This document shows, one piece after another, positions 41,901-52,531 of a stretch of 64,000 nucleotides of DNA. The notes below the pieces were generated by a model. The model did no database searches, was not told the DNA's origin, and saw nothing but the letters and a program-made list of their open reading frames with translations. Every line of letters begins with the position of its first letter. The stretch's first letter is position 1. Both the position numbers and the translations under genes were made by a program. Source of the DNA: JAEMQF01 sp963791595 (GTDB lineage Bacteria; Pseudomonadota; Gammaproteobacteria; Burkholderiales; Burkholderiaceae_C); the NCBI GenBank assembly GCA_963791595.1, contig CAWBTF010000025.1:1-64000 (forward strand), given 5' to 3'.

Positions 41901-41925
41901 CCGGCTGGGTCGGTCTCCCGCGCGC

Positions 41926-43014
<1,089 letters not shown>

Positions 43015-43064
43015 CGCCGATAGCGGCTGCCGCCTAGACGCTGCATCGACACCCCCTGACGCCC

Positions 43065-44774
43065 ATGGCCGCCGCGCTGCCCGTCACGCTCACCGCGCCG
43101 CGCCAGCGTGTGCACTGGACCGAGCGCTTCGCCCACGCAGGCCTGCTGCTCGTCGCGCTCGCGCTGCTCGCCTTCCTCGCCGCGCCGCTGCTGGCGATTC
43201 TGCAAAAGGCGATCGAAGACGGACAAGGGCGCTTCGTCGGCGTCGCGAACTTCATCGCCTACGCGAAGACACCGGCACTGTTGCAGTCGCTGTGGAACAG
43301 CGTCTGGGTCTCGGTGCTGGTGACGCTGGTGACGATCCCCGCCGCGTTCGGCTTCGCCTACGCGCTCACGCGCAGCCGCATGCGCTTCGCGCGCCTGGCG
43401 CGAACCATCACGCTGGTGCCGCTGCTCGCGCCTTCCCTGCTCGCGGCGATTTCGCTGATCTATTGGTTCGGCAACCAGGGCGTGCTGAAGAGCTGGCTCA
43501 CGCAACTCGGCGTCGAGCAGATCTACGGCGCGCCCGGAATCGTGCTCGCGGAAATCTTCTCGACGTTTCCGCATGCCTTGATGATCCTCGTGACCGCGCT
43601 GGCCGCCGCCGACGCGCGCCTGTATGAGGCGGCCGACTCGATGGGCACCACTGCCGCGCGCAAGTTCTTCACGATCACCCTGCCCGGCGCGAAGTACGGG
43701 CTGATTTCGGCCGCGCTGGTGACGTTCACGCTCGTCATCACCGACTTCGGCATCCCGAAAGTGATCGGCGGCAATTTCAACGTGCTCGCGACCGACGTGT
43801 TCAAGCTCGTCATCGGCCAGCAGGACTTTCCGAAGGGTGCGGTCGTCGCGCTGCTGCTGCTCGCACCCGCGGTGCTGACGTTCGCGGTGGACCATTGGGT
43901 GAGCCGCAAACAGACGGCGATGCTGACCGCGCGCGCCGTGCCCTATGCCCCGAAGCGCGCGCCGCTGTTCGACGCGCTGATGCTGCTCTACTGCGCGGCC
44001 GTTTGCGCGCTGATCCTGGCGATGCTCGGCATGGCGCTGTTTGCGTCTCTCGCGAGCTTCTGGCCGTACAACCTGGCGCCAAGCCTGCGCCACTATCAAT
44101 TGGGCCTGTTCGACGCCGAAGTGGGCGAAGCGTTCGTCAACAGCCTGAAGATGGCGGCAGGCACCGCTTTGTTCGGCACCACGCTCGTCTTCGTCGGCGC
44201 GTATCTGCTGGAAAAGACACAAGGATTGAACCCTGTGCGCAGCAGCCTGCGCCTGCTCGCGCTGCTGCCGATGGCGGTGCCGGGGTTGGTGCTGGGTCTG
44301 GGCTACATCTTCTTCTTCAACGCGCCGGCAAATCCGCTGAACGGCCTGTACCACACGCTGACGCTGCTCACGATCTGCACCATCGTGCACTTCTACACCA
44401 CCGGCCACCTGACCGCGGTGACGGCGCTGAAGAGTCTGGACGCCGAATTCGAAGCGGTGTCGGCATCGCTGAAGGTGCCGTTCTACAAGACGTTCTGGCG
44501 CGTCACGCTGCCGATCTGCACGCCCGCGCTGGTGGACATCGCGCGCTATTTCTTCATCAACGCGATGACGACGATCTCGGCGGTCGTTTTCCTGTATTCG
44601 CCCGAAACCAAGGTCGCGGCGATCGCGATCCTGAACCTCGACGAAGCCGGCGAGATCGGCGCCGCCGCGGCGATGGCACTGTTGATCGCGGCGGCGAATA
44701 CGATTGCGACACTGCTGTTCATGGGTGCGTCGAAATGGATCGACACGCGCACCCAGGCCTGGAGGCAACCCTGA
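43065..44774 (+). CDS. phnU: 2-aminoethylphosphonate ABC transporter, two-unit permease
   Basis: A protein of 569 residues with about twelve membrane helices. It contains two permease units in one chain, each with an EAA loop: LYEAADSMGTTAARKFFTIT in the first half and FEAVSASLKVPFYKTFWRVT in the second. This double-length form is typical of the AEP permease family and of FbpB-like iron permeases. The phosphonate context favours AEP. It is followed by a palindromic repeat element rather than directly by phnW. Confidence 0.87.
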   Translation: MAAALPVTLTAPRQRVHWTERFAHAGLLLVALALLAFLAAPLLAILQKAIEDGQGRFVGVANFIAYAKTPALLQSLWNSVWVSVLVTLVTIPAAFGFAYALTRSRMRFARLARTITLVPLLAPSLLAAISLIYWFGNQGVLKSWLTQLGVEQIYGAPGIVLAEIFSTFPHALMILVTALAAADARLYEAADSMGTTAARKFFTITLPGAKYGLISAALVTFTLVITDFGIPKVIGGNFNVLATDVFKLVIGQQDFPKGAVVALLLLAPAVLTFAVDHWVSRKQTAMLTARAVPYAPKRAPLFDALMLLYCAAVCALILAMLGMALFASLASFWPYNLAPSLRHYQLGLFDAEVGEAFVNSLKMAAGTALFGTTLVFVGAYLLEKTQGLNPVRSSLRLLALLPMAVPGLVLGLGYIFFFNAPANPLNGLYHTLTLLTICTIVHFYTTGHLTAVTALKSLDAEFEAVSASLKVPFYKTFWRVTLPICTPALVDIARYFFINAMTTISAVVFLYSPETKVAAIAILNLDEAGEIGAAAAMALLIAAANTIATLLFMGASKWIDTRTQAWRQP

Positions 44775-45450
44775 GATGAAACACGTCTACGTAGACTTGC
44801 GTCAAACCTTCGTCGGAGCGCAGACTGCTATCGGCCCAAAGCGGCCGTTCGCTGCTGCGTGCACTCCAAGCTCCGCGCGAGGGCAGGTGGCCCGGGGTAC
44901 GTTCTCCGGCCCACGCTCGCGGGGCACCCGATGTGGCCCACGGCGCGCCATTCCATCAACGCCAGCCAAGCTCGCGAAGAGCCAGGACACCGCGAATGGG
45001 GCCTGCGCCCGTACCCCGAGCCACCTGCCCCGGCCACCGGGCGGCACCCCTGCGCATCGCCCGTCACCGTGGGTGGTAGCAGGGCGGTGGTGGTGCCCCC
45101 GGGCGCAGGCCCCATTCGCGGTGTCCTGGCTCGTGCTGTGCTTGGCCTGTGATGACGCGGCTGTCCGTGGTGGATCTCGGCGGTGCTCCGCGAGCGTGGG
45201 CCGGAGAACGGGGGCGCCGCGCCCTGGGGCGCAGTCGCTGGGGGGCTGGGCTTGCGCGGACAGACGGAATTCGCTCGAAGCCCCTGGCCACCTGCCCACG
45301 CGCAGTCGCTGGGGTGCGCACAATCGCGGACGACAGAACGGGGCTGGAGCTGGCTGCGCACAGCGGCGAACGGCAGCTATGGGCCGAAAGCAGCCCTTCA
45401 CGATGCATCTGAATTTCATGCGTCGCGTGTTGCACAAAGCGCAGTGGAGC
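44775..45450 (+). repeat. Palindromic interspersed element, copy 2
   Basis: About 680 gene-free bases between phnU and phnW. A perfect 31-bp inverted pair lies at 44981-45011 and 45100-45130. A 26-bp pair with one mismatch lies at 44900-44925 and 45185-45210. Outer complementary ends are near 44834 (CGGCCCAAAGCGGCCG) and 45358-45388 (CAGCGGCGAACGGCAG...GGGCCGAAAGC). The left end carries the palindrome GTCTACGTAGAC, shared with copy 1. The right end runs into AACTGAAGTG at 45451, also shared. The right half is longer than in copy 1 because of a local duplication of CGCAGTCGCTGGGG (45230 and 45301). No protein is credible. Confidence 0.9.
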
Positions 45451-45475
45451 AACTGAAGTGACCGAAAGCCCCGCG

Positions 45476-46596
45476 ATGGACCGCGACCGAATTCTCCTGA
45501 CCCCCGGACCGCTGACGACGACGCTTCGCACCAAGCTCGCGATGCTGAAGGACTGGGGCTCGTGGGACGCCGATTTCAACGCCGTCACTGCACATCTGCG
45601 CAGCGCGCTGCTCGACATCGTGCACGGCCACGACAGCCATGTGCTCGTGCCCTTGCAAGGCAGCGGCACGTTCAGCGTGGAAGCGTCGGTCGCCACCGTC
45701 GTGCCGAAAACCGGCCATGTGCTCGTGCTCGACAACGGCGCCTACTGCAAACGCGCCGCGAAGCTGACGCAAATGATGGGCCGGCGCGCCACCGTGCTGC
45801 CGTTCGCCGAAGACGAGCCGGTGTCGGCAGCGGCACTCGAATCGCGCCTGAAGTCCGATGCGTCGATCACCCATGTGGTGTTGATCCACTGCGAAACCGG
45901 CACCGGCGTCGAGAACCCACTCGCCGACGTGGCCGCGGTGTGCGAACGCCACGGCAAAGGGCCTGATCGTCGACGCCATGTCGAGCTTCGGCGCGCTGCC
46001 GATCGACGCGCGCAAGATTCGTTTCGACGCGCTGGTGGCCGCGAGCGGCAAGTGCCTGGAAGGCGTTCCCGGCATGGGCTTCGTGTTCCTGCGCAAGGCC
46101 ATCGTCGATTCGTGCGCCGGCAACAGCCAGAGCCTCGCGATGGACCTGCACGACCAGCATGTCTACATGGAAAAGACGGGGCAGTGGCGCTTCACGCCGC
46201 CGACCCATGTGGTCGTGGCGCTGGCCGAAGCGGTGAAGCAGTTCGTCGAAGAAGGCGGGCAGAGCGCGCGTCTGGCGCGTTACGCCGACAACTGCAAGAC
46301 GCTGCTCGACGGCATGGCCGCGCTGCACTTCAAGCCGTTTCCTTCGCAGCGAAGTTCAGGCGCCGATCATCGTCACGTTCCACGCCCCCGCGCACCCCGC
46401 TTACGAGTTCAAGCGCTTCTACGCGGCGGCGAAGGCGCGCGGCTTCATCCTCTACCCGGGCAAGTTGACGCAAGTGGAGACGTTTCGCGTCGGCTGCATC
46501 GGCGCGATCGGGCGCAATGAGATGCGCGAGGCAGTGAATGCCGTCGCCGATGCGCTGCGCGAGATGGGAATTCCGAACGGCGCACCCGCGATCTGA
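45476..46596 (+). CDS. phnW: 2-aminoethylphosphonate-pyruvate transaminase (two frameshifts)
   Basis: PLP enzyme converting 2-AEP + pyruvate to phosphonoacetaldehyde + alanine. From ATG 45476 it opens with the PhnW hallmark ILLTPGPLTTTLRTKLAMLK and DWGSWDADF. Later come GSGTFSVEA, SSFGALPID and the PLP lysine region ASGKCLEGVPGMGFVFLRK. The frame shifts at about 45956, where GGCAAAGGGC should read GGCAAGGGC (one extra A), and at about 46340, where TTTCCTTCGC carries one extra base before RSEVQAPIIVTFHAP. It ends at TGA 46594. Joined, it is one full-length protein of about 372 residues. The homopolymer character of the first break argues for sequence error. GTG 45458 is an alternative start. 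Confidence 0.9.
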
Positions 46597-46620
46597 CAGC
46601 ATGCACGACAACCCGCACTT

Positions 46621-46690
46621 GTCGTCCCGGCGCACGCCGGGACCCACCGCTTGCCCAACGCTGTGGATCCCGGCTTTCGCCGGGATGACA
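46621..46690 (+). repeat. GTCATCCCGGCG-type intergenic repeat, copy b
   Basis: The phnW-GS gap holds GTCGTCCCGGCGCA...CCCGGCTTTCGCCGGGATGAC. The first part forms a hairpin (TCCCGGCG/CGCCGGGA), as does the second (CCCGGC-TTTC-GCCGGG). It is the same family as 41801-41900 and ends about 20 bases before the start codon of the next gene, whose AAGGAGAC site follows directly. Confidence 0.85.
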
Positions 46691-46710
46691 GCCCGATAAG
46701 GAGACGCACC

Positions 46711-48090
46711 ATGGCGACGAAGACGACCAAGGAACACCCTGCCCTGGCTGCGGTTCGCAACTCGAACACCGGCAAGGTGAAAGTCGCGTGCAGCGACATC
46801 GACGGCATCCTGCGCGGCAAATACCTGCACCGCGACAAGTTCCTCGGCGCGGCCGAGCCGCACCCGAAGGGCGGCTTCGGTTTCTGCGACGTCGTGTTCG
46901 GCTGGGACAGCGGCGACCAGACCTACGACAACACCCAGGTCACCGGCTGGCAGCACGGCTTCCCCGACGCGCTGGCGCGCCTGGACTTCGACACCGGGCG
47001 CAACGTGCCGTGGGACAACAACGTGCCGTTTTTCCTCGGCGAGTTCGTCAACGCCGATGGCTCGCCCTTTCCCGTGTGCCCGCGCCAGACGCTGAAACGC
47101 GTATTGAAGCGGGCCGAAAAGATCGGCTTCGACGTGATGGCCGGCATGGAGTTCGAGTGGTTCAACTTCCTGGAAACGCCGCACAGCTGGGCGGCGAAAA
47201 GAGGCGTAGGGCCGCAGAACCTGACGCCGGGAATGTTCGGCTACTCGGTGCTGCGCATGGCCGACAACAGGGATTTTTTCAACGCGCTGATGGACGACAT
47301 GGCGGCGTTTCGCGTGCCGATCGAAGGCCTGCACACCGAGACCGGCCCGGGCACGTACGAAGTGGCGATCGCCTTCAGCCGCGCGATGGAAGCCGCCGAC
47401 CGCGCGATCCTGTTCAAGACCGGGCCAAGGAAATCGGCAAGCGCTTCGGCATCATGCCGAGCTTCATGGCGAAGTGGAGCCAGCAGTACCCGGGCTGCTC
47501 GGGCCACATCCACCAAAGCTTGTCGGACGGCAAGAGCAATCTGTTCTACGACGCCAAGAAGCAAACGCTCGATGAGCAAGCTGTTCGAAAGCTACCTCGC
47601 CGGTCAGGTGGCATGCCTGATGGAATTCGCGCCGATGTTCTGGCCCACGATCAACAGCTACAAGCGCCTTGTCGACGGCTTCTGGGCGCCGGTGAAGCCG
47701 ACCTGGGGGCTGGACAACCGCACCGCGAGTTTTCGCGTGATCGCCGGCAGCCCGAAGTCCACGCGGCTGGAAACGCGCTGCCCCGGCGCCGACGTGAACC
47801 CCTACCTCGCGATGGCCGCGGTGATCGCCGCCGGAATGCACGGCGTGGAGAAGGGCTTGAAGCTGACCGCGCCGCCGATCACCGGCACCAACGTCGGCTC
47901 GGAGAACATCCCACGCGCACCGCGCTCGTTTCTGCGCTCGACCCACACGTTCAAGGAATCGGCGATCGCGCGCGACTGGTTCGGTGACACCTTCGTCGAC
48001 CACTTCGCCGCGACGCGCTATTGGGAGCACCGCCAATGGCAAGACGCGGTCACCGACTGGGAGTTGAAGCGCTATTTCGAGATCATTTGA
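46711..48090 (+). CDS. Glutamine synthetase-family ligase in the AEP cluster (two frameshifts)
   Basis: About 459 residues. GS active-site blocks are present: metal-binding MEFEWFNF, HTETGPGTYEVAI, CSGHIHQSL, NSYKRLVDGFWAP, WGLDNRTASFRV and ETRCPGADVNPYLAMAAV. It resembles the GlnA-like/PuuA class (gamma-glutamyl-amine ligases) rather than housekeeping GlnA. Frameshifts lie near 47421 (one base lost before AKEIGKRFGIMPSF) and near 47570 (one gained before MSKLFESYLAGQ); the frame is then restored to TGA 48088. It uses ATP to join glutamate to ammonia or an amine. Position in the AEP cluster suggests either recapture of ammonia or gamma-glutamylation of AEP or a related amine. Both are inference. 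A strong AAGGAGAC site precedes ATG 46711. Confidence 0.85.
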   Translation: MATKTTKEHPALAAVRNSNTGKVKVACSDIDGILRGKYLHRDKFLGAAEPHPKGGFGFCDVVFGWDSGDQTYDNTQVTGWQHGFPDALARLDFDTGRNVPWDNNVPFFLGEFVNADGSPFPVCPRQTLKRVLKRAEKIGFDVMAGMEFEWFNFLETPHSWAAKRGVGPQNLTPGMFGYSVLRMADNRDFFNALMDDMAAFRVPIEGLHTETGPGTYEVAIAFSRAMEAADRAILFKTGPRKSASASASCRASWRSGASSTRAARATSTKACRTARAICSTTPRSKRSMSKLFESYLAGQVACLMEFAPMFWPTINSYKRLVDGFWAPVKPTWGLDNRTASFRVIAGSPKSTRLETRCPGADVNPYLAMAAVIAAGMHGVEKGLKLTAPPITGTNVGSENIPRAPRSFLRSTHTFKESAIARDWFGDTFVDHFAATRYWEHRQWQDAVTDWELKRYFEII

Positions 48091-48151
48091 GTTGATGCGG
48101 TTCGAGTTGGACCCACCCGCGTCGAACTCGCATCGAGGCAGAATCGCCCGC

Positions 48152-48826
48152 GTGCGCCGCGCCCTGACCCTGTTCGACCTCGACCACACGCTGCTCGCCG
48201 GCGACAGCGACGTGCTGTGGGTCGAGTTCCTGATGGAGCAAGGCGTGCTCGAGCGCAGCGTGTTCGAGCCGCGCAATTCGCGCATGGAGCGCGAGTACCG
48301 CACCGGCACCGTGAGCCCGCGCGAGTTCTGCGAGTTCTATGTGAGCAGCTTGGCGGGCCGCACCCACGCCGAGTGGGAGCCGCTGCGACAGCAGTATTTT
48401 TCGCAATCCATCATGCCGCGCATCGGCGCGAAAGCGCTGGCGCTGGTGGCCCAACACCTGGAACGCGGCGATTGGGTCGTGCTGACCACCGCGACGAACC
48501 GCTTTCTCACCGAATTGACCGCGTCGCACCTCGGCATTCCGGAGCTGATCGCGACCGAATGCGAGGTGATCGGCGAGAGCTTCACCGGCCGCATTGCCGG
48601 CACGCTGAACATGCGCGAAGGCAAGGTGACCAGGCTCAACCAGTGGCTCGCGGCGCGCGGCCTCGCGCTGCACGAATTCGACTCGCTGCTCTACAGCGAC
48701 TCGATCAACGACCTGCCGCTGTTTGAGGTGGTCCAACACCGGATTGCAGTGGATCCTGACGATCGCCTGGCGGCTCACGCGGCGCGCTCTGGCTGGCCGG
48801 TGATGACGTTGCGCGAAGCCGCATGA
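48152..48826 (+). CDS. HAD-IB family hydrolase (SerB-like)
   Basis: 224 residues from GTG 48152, chosen because the HAD fold begins at once (LTLFDLDHTLLAGDSD; nucleophile Asp9, second Asp11). ATG 48095 would add 19 residues without similarity. Motif II is VVLTTATN, the motif III lysine lies in MREGKVTRL and motif IV is YSDSINDLPLF. It dephosphorylates a small phosphorylated metabolite, possibly phosphoserine or a related compound. It is not phosphonoacetaldehyde hydrolase (PhnX), which has a different cap and a Schiff-base lysine. Placement between the GS-like gene and pbfA may be incidental. Confidence 0.82.
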   Translation: MRRALTLFDLDHTLLAGDSDVLWVEFLMEQGVLERSVFEPRNSRMEREYRTGTVSPREFCEFYVSSLAGRTHAEWEPLRQQYFSQSIMPRIGAKALALVAQHLERGDWVVLTTATNRFLTELTASHLGIPELIATECEVIGESFTGRIAGTLNMREGKVTRLNQWLAARGLALHEFDSLLYSDSINDLPLFEVVQHRIAVDPDDRLAAHAARSGWPVMTLREAA

Positions 48827-48878
48827 GCCGCCGGGCCGTTCCCAAGGCGAATACCGGAGCGCGCAGCGCGGAGAGTCC

Positions 48879-50284
48879 ATGACTCGCCCACCCCTCCCGC
48901 CCAGAGCGAAGGCGACGTCAACTCGTCGCCGCTTCGCGCGCAATGGCAAGCGGCAAACCTGGACGAGCCGACACGCGCGCTGCTCGCGCGCGACAGCGCG
49001 GCGTTCCTGCACCAGTCGGTCTCCACACCCTGCCTGAGCGCGATCCGCAAGGCCGAAGGCGTCTACATCGAAGACATGGCGGGCCGGCGCTACATGGATT
49101 TCCATGGCAACAACGTGCACCACGTCGGCTACTGCGCACCCGCATGTGATCGGCGCGATCAAGGCGCAACTCGATGAATTGAGTTTCGCGCCGCGGCGCT
49201 TTGCGAGCGAGCGCGGCGTCGAACTCGCCGAGGCGCTGGGGGCGCACTTCAAGGCGCTTACCGGAAACAAGGGCAAAGTGCTGTTCACGACCGGCGGGTC
49301 GGACGCCATCGAGGTGGCGATCAAACTCGCGCGCATCGCCACCGGGCGACACAAGACCTTGAGCTTCTGGGACTCGTTCCACGGCGCGGGTTTCGGCGCG
49401 GCCAGCGTCGGCGGCGAGTCGCTGTTTCGCAGCTCGCGCGCCGTCGGCCCATTGCTGCCGGGAACCGAACATGTGGCGCCGTTCGGTTGCTACCGCTGCG
49501 CCTACGGCCACGCAGTTGACACCAACGGGCAACCGTTCCTCGACCTGTGCAAGCTCAGTTGCGCAGCGATGGTGCGCTACGTGCTGGAGCGCGAAGGCGA
49601 TGTCGCCGCCGTGATCGCCGAGCCGGCGCGCGCTGTGCCGTTCATCCCGCCGCCGGGGTATTGGCAGGCGGTGCGCGAAGCATGCAACGCCCACGGCGCG
49701 CTGCTGATCTTCGATGAAATCCCGACGGGTCTCGGCAAGACCGGTCGCTTCTTCGCCGCCGAGCACGACGGCGCGGCGCCCGACATCGTCGTGCTCGGCA
49801 AGGCTCTCGGCGGCGGCGTGCTGCCGATCGCCGCGTGCATCGCGCGCGCCGATCTCGACGTGGCCGGTGCGTATGCATTCGGCCACTACACGCACGAGAA
49901 GAACCCGGTCACCGCGGCGGCGGCGCTCGCGACGCTCGAAGTGATCGAGCGCGAGGGCCTGGTCGAAAACGCCGCGAGGGTCGGCGCGTACGCGCTGCGA
50001 ACGCCTGCAAGAGATGAAGCGCCAGCCACCCGCTGATCGGCGACGTGCGCGGCCGCGGCCTGCTGATCGGCATCGAACTCGTGAGCGACCGCGAGACCAA
50101 GGCGCCCGCGGCAGACGCCGCCGAGCGCGTGCTCTACGCCTGCCTGTCGCGCGGCTTGTCGTTCAAGACGACGATGGGCAGTGTGCTGACCTGGACGCCG
50201 CCGCTGATCGTGACCACCGAGCAGATGGATTGGGCGCTGGGGGTGCTCGAGGAATCACTGAAGCAGGTCTGCCGCGCGCCGTGA
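48879..50284 (+). CDS. pbfA: (R)-1-hydroxy-2-aminoethylphosphonate ammonia-lyase-like PLP enzyme (several frameshifts)
   Basis: A class III aminotransferase-fold protein of about 468 residues when frames are joined. Blocks: STPCLSAIRKAEGVYIEDM, MDFHGNNVHHVGY, HPHVIGAIKAQLDELSF, FTTGGSDAIEVAIKLAR, SFWDSFHGAGF, LLPGTEHVAPFGCYRC, LLIFDEIPTGLGKTGRFFA, the PLP lysine in VVLGKALGGG, and GHYTHEKNPV. These agree with what I recall of PbfA, which eliminates ammonia from (R)-1-hydroxy-AEP to give phosphonoacetaldehyde. Frames break just after the start (ATGACTCG where ATGGACTCG would fit), near 49134, near 50001 and near 50025. A catabolic class III transaminase is the alternative, but the AEP cluster favours PbfA. 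Confidence 0.72.
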
Positions 50285-50292
50285 GCCGAAGT

Positions 50293-51534
50293 TCAGCCCG
50301 CACGCCCCATCTTCTGCAACGCCTCCACGCCGGCCCACAGCTCATCGAGCTGCTTGAACTTCCACTTCTCGTTGGACTCGCGCCCGACGATGCGGTCGCT
50401 GCAGCCCGGCACGCCCAGGTCGATCACCTCGGGCGCAATGTGCACCTGCCAACGCGTCGAGAAGAACACCTTGACCAGCGGCGTCAGCAGGGCCGCCGGA
50501 TTTTGCTCAACGACAATGCCGAGTCTGTCTGATTCCAGGCGCACCAGCGAGCCGACCGGGTAGATGCCCAGGCTCTTGGCGAATGCGTGAAACACGCCCG
50601 GATCGAATTGGCCCTTCTGGCTCCATTCGGCCATCCGGGCCATCGATTCGGCCGGGTCCCAACCGCTCTTGTACGGGCGGTTCGACGTGATGGCGTCGTA
50701 GACGTCGCAGACCGCGCCCATCTTTGCCGCAAGCGAGATCGCCGCGTCGCTCAAGGCTTCGGGGTAGCCCTTGCCATCGGGGCGTTCGTGGTGGTGCAGG
50801 CAGACGTCGAGTTCGATCTCGCCGGCGACACCGGCCCGGCTGAGGAATTCATGCCCGCGCACCGGATGCGTCTGGATCAGCGTGTACTCATCGCCGGTCA
50901 ATCGGCCCGGTTTGTTGAGCACCTCCAGCGGCATGCTGACCTTGCCGATGTCGTGCAGCAGGCCGGCGAATCCGAGGATGCGCGCCTCGGCTTCGCCCCG
51001 GCCGAGTTGCCGGGCCAGCGCCACCATCAGCGCGCACACCGCCATCGAGTGCATGTAGGTGTAGTCGTCGTGGTTCTTCAACCGCGCCAGGCTGACGATT
51101 GCGTTCGGGTTGCGCCACACCGACGCCGCGATCTCTTCCACCAGCGGCAGGAATCGCTGCGCGTCCAGCGCGCGGCCCATGCGGGCCTCGTTGAACATCG
51201 AGCGAACCGCTTCGCGCGACTTGCTGAGCAGCGTGGCGACATGGCCGAGTTCGTCTTGCATCGACGTCGCGAGCGTCTTCGCGGGCGTTGCGGCGCTGGG
51301 TTCCGCGGGAGCTGGCGCCGCGCACGGTGGCAGCGCCGCGTGAGCGTCAGGGTCCAGCCCTTTGCCCGTGTCGATCCAGCAATGGGTGATGCCGCAGCTG
51401 CGCAGCTTGGCCAGGTCGTCGGGGTCCGCCAGCAAGAAGCTGGACTTCCAGAACGGGTGCTCCAGCCATGCACCGCACAACTCCTGCAAATGCATGCCGA
51501 GCTTCAGCTCAGAGACTGGAATCTTCTTCAGCAT
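50293..51534 (-). CDS. HD-GYP domain c-di-GMP phosphodiesterase
   Basis: 413 residues from ATG 51534. It has an N-terminal DUF3391-like domain (KKIPVSELKLGMHL, ~1-130) and a C-terminal HD-GYP domain with LLHDIGKVSMP, THPVRGHEFL, the histidine cluster CLHHHERPDGKGYP (GYP present) and ITSNRPYK. These are the metal and substrate residues of active HD-GYP phosphodiesterases that hydrolyse c-di-GMP. No sensory membrane segment is visible, so it is probably cytoplasmic. It converges on pbfA with an 8-base gap. Confidence 0.92.
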   Translation of the reverse strand: MLKKIPVSELKLGMHLQELCGAWLEHPFWKSSFLLADPDDLAKLRSCGITHCWIDTGKGLDPDAHAALPPCAAPAPAEPSAATPAKTLATSMQDELGHVATLLSKSREAVRSMFNEARMGRALDAQRFLPLVEEIAASVWRNPNAIVSLARLKNHDDYTYMHSMAVCALMVALARQLGRGEAEARILGFAGLLHDIGKVSMPLEVLNKPGRLTGDEYTLIQTHPVRGHEFLSRAGVAGEIELDVCLHHHERPDGKGYPEALSDAAISLAAKMGAVCDVYDAITSNRPYKSGWDPAESMARMAEWSQKGQFDPGVFHAFAKSLGIYPVGSLVRLESDRLGIVVEQNPAALLTPLVKVFFSTRWQVHIAPEVIDLGVPGCSDRIVGRESNEKWKFKQLDELWAGVEALQKMGRAG

Positions 51535-51664
51535 GCGCTGGGAACGACCTGCCTTTCGAGAATAGCCCGACTTTAACGTCTTGCAGCGTAGCCCACTCCG
51601 CGCGGGCATGAGCGCGGAATTGACGACACAACGGCGCGCTGATCTCAGTGGCTCGCCAGAATTG

Positions 51665-51687
51665 AAAAAGCCGCTGGATCCAGCGGC
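51665..51687 (-). terminator. Rho-independent terminator of the cytochrome c4 gene
   Basis: The perfect palindrome GCCGCTGGATCCAGCGGC (51670-51687) is followed on the minus strand by five T residues (AAAAA at 51665-51669 on plus), about 25 bases after the cytochrome stop codon. This is the clearest intrinsic terminator in the window. Confidence 0.85.
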
Positions 51688-51712
51688 CTCTGCATGCTTC
51701 GGAGCGTCTCGC

Positions 51713-52360
51713 TCAGTGCATCCGCGACTGCGGAACGACGCGCAAGTCCCCCGGCAGCGAAGCAATGTAGGCGGTGATCGCCTTGAGTTCCTTCTGCGTG
51801 AACGGCTTGGCCATGCCCATCATCACGGCGTTGCCGCGGCCGACGACCGGGTTCTTTTCGGTCTGGTAGGCCTTCATCGCGACGAACAGGTAATCGGCGT
51901 GCTGGCCGGCGAGCTTGGGGTAGCTGGGGTCGATGGGCTTGCTCAGGTTGTCGCCGTGGCATGACGCGCAGGCGCCCTTCTTCAGCAGTTCCGCGACCGC
52001 GGGCGACGGCGCCGGTGCGGTACTCACCGCGGCGATCGGCGAATTCTTGCCTTCTTGTTCGTAGTACGCCGCCACGTCGGCCATGTCTTGCTCGCTCATC
52101 GAGCCGGCAATCGCGCGCATCGACGGGTGCTTGCGCTCGCCCTTCTTGTACGCGCTGAGCGCGGCGGCGATGTACTTCGCGCCCTGGCCGGCGATCATCG
52201 GCACCTTGTGCACTTCGGGGAAGCTCGCCTGGTAACCGGGAATGGCGTGGCAGCCGATGCACATGGCCGCCTTGCCCTCGCCGGCTTTCGCGTCCTGTGC
52301 GATGGCGGGTGTGATGCTCCCGGCAGCCAGGGCCAGCGCGATCGTCAACAGCTTTTTCAT
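51713..52360 (-). CDS. Di-haem cytochrome c4
   Basis: A protein of 215 residues with an N-terminal secretion signal (1-21, cleavage after AIA) and two c-type haem sites, CIGCH near residue 35 and CASCH near residue 130. The methionine-bearing segments (SMRAIAGSMSEQDM and MMGMAKPFTQKEL) supply the axial ligands. The two similar halves are typical of cytochrome c4, a periplasmic electron carrier from the bc1 complex to terminal oxidases. It has its own terminator downstream and a TATAAT element upstream. Confidence 0.92.
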   Translation of the reverse strand: MKKLLTIALALAAGSITPAIAQDAKAGEGKAAMCIGCHAIPGYQASFPEVHKVPMIAGQGAKYIAAALSAYKKGERKHPSMRAIAGSMSEQDMADVAAYYEQEGKNSPIAAVSTAPAPSPAVAELLKKGACASCHGDNLSKPIDPSYPKLAGQHADYLFVAMKAYQTEKNPVVGRGNAVMMGMAKPFTQKELKAITAYIASLPGDLRVVPQSRMH

Positions 52361-52406
52361 GGTTCTGCGAATGAAAATTGAAGAGGTGGGTGCGAAGCAG
52401 CGCGCG

Positions 52407-52412
52407 ATTATA
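52407..52412 (-). promoter_or_regulatory. TATAAT -10 element for the cytochrome c4 gene
   Basis: Reverse-strand TATAAT lies about 45 bases upstream of the cytochrome ATG, inside a near-palindrome TATAGGGGCCCTTATA. No good -35 box is seen. The rest of the 171-base region up to the MoxR gene holds no other recognised element. Confidence 0.4.
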
Positions 52413-52531
52413 GGGGCCCTTATACTGGCCTCGGACCACGCGCTGGCGCGCTTCGAGCAAGCGCCTCGCTGCCGTCCCAGGCGCGTGTTAGCACGGGCTG
52501 GATGCAACCCAACGCGCATGCGCACCCTCAG

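Noticed and set aside
48152..48826. Phosphonoacetaldehyde hydrolase (phnX)
   Set aside because: The protein is a HAD-IB SerB-like type with DLDHTLLAGDSD and lacks the PhnX-type start motif and Schiff-base lysine region.
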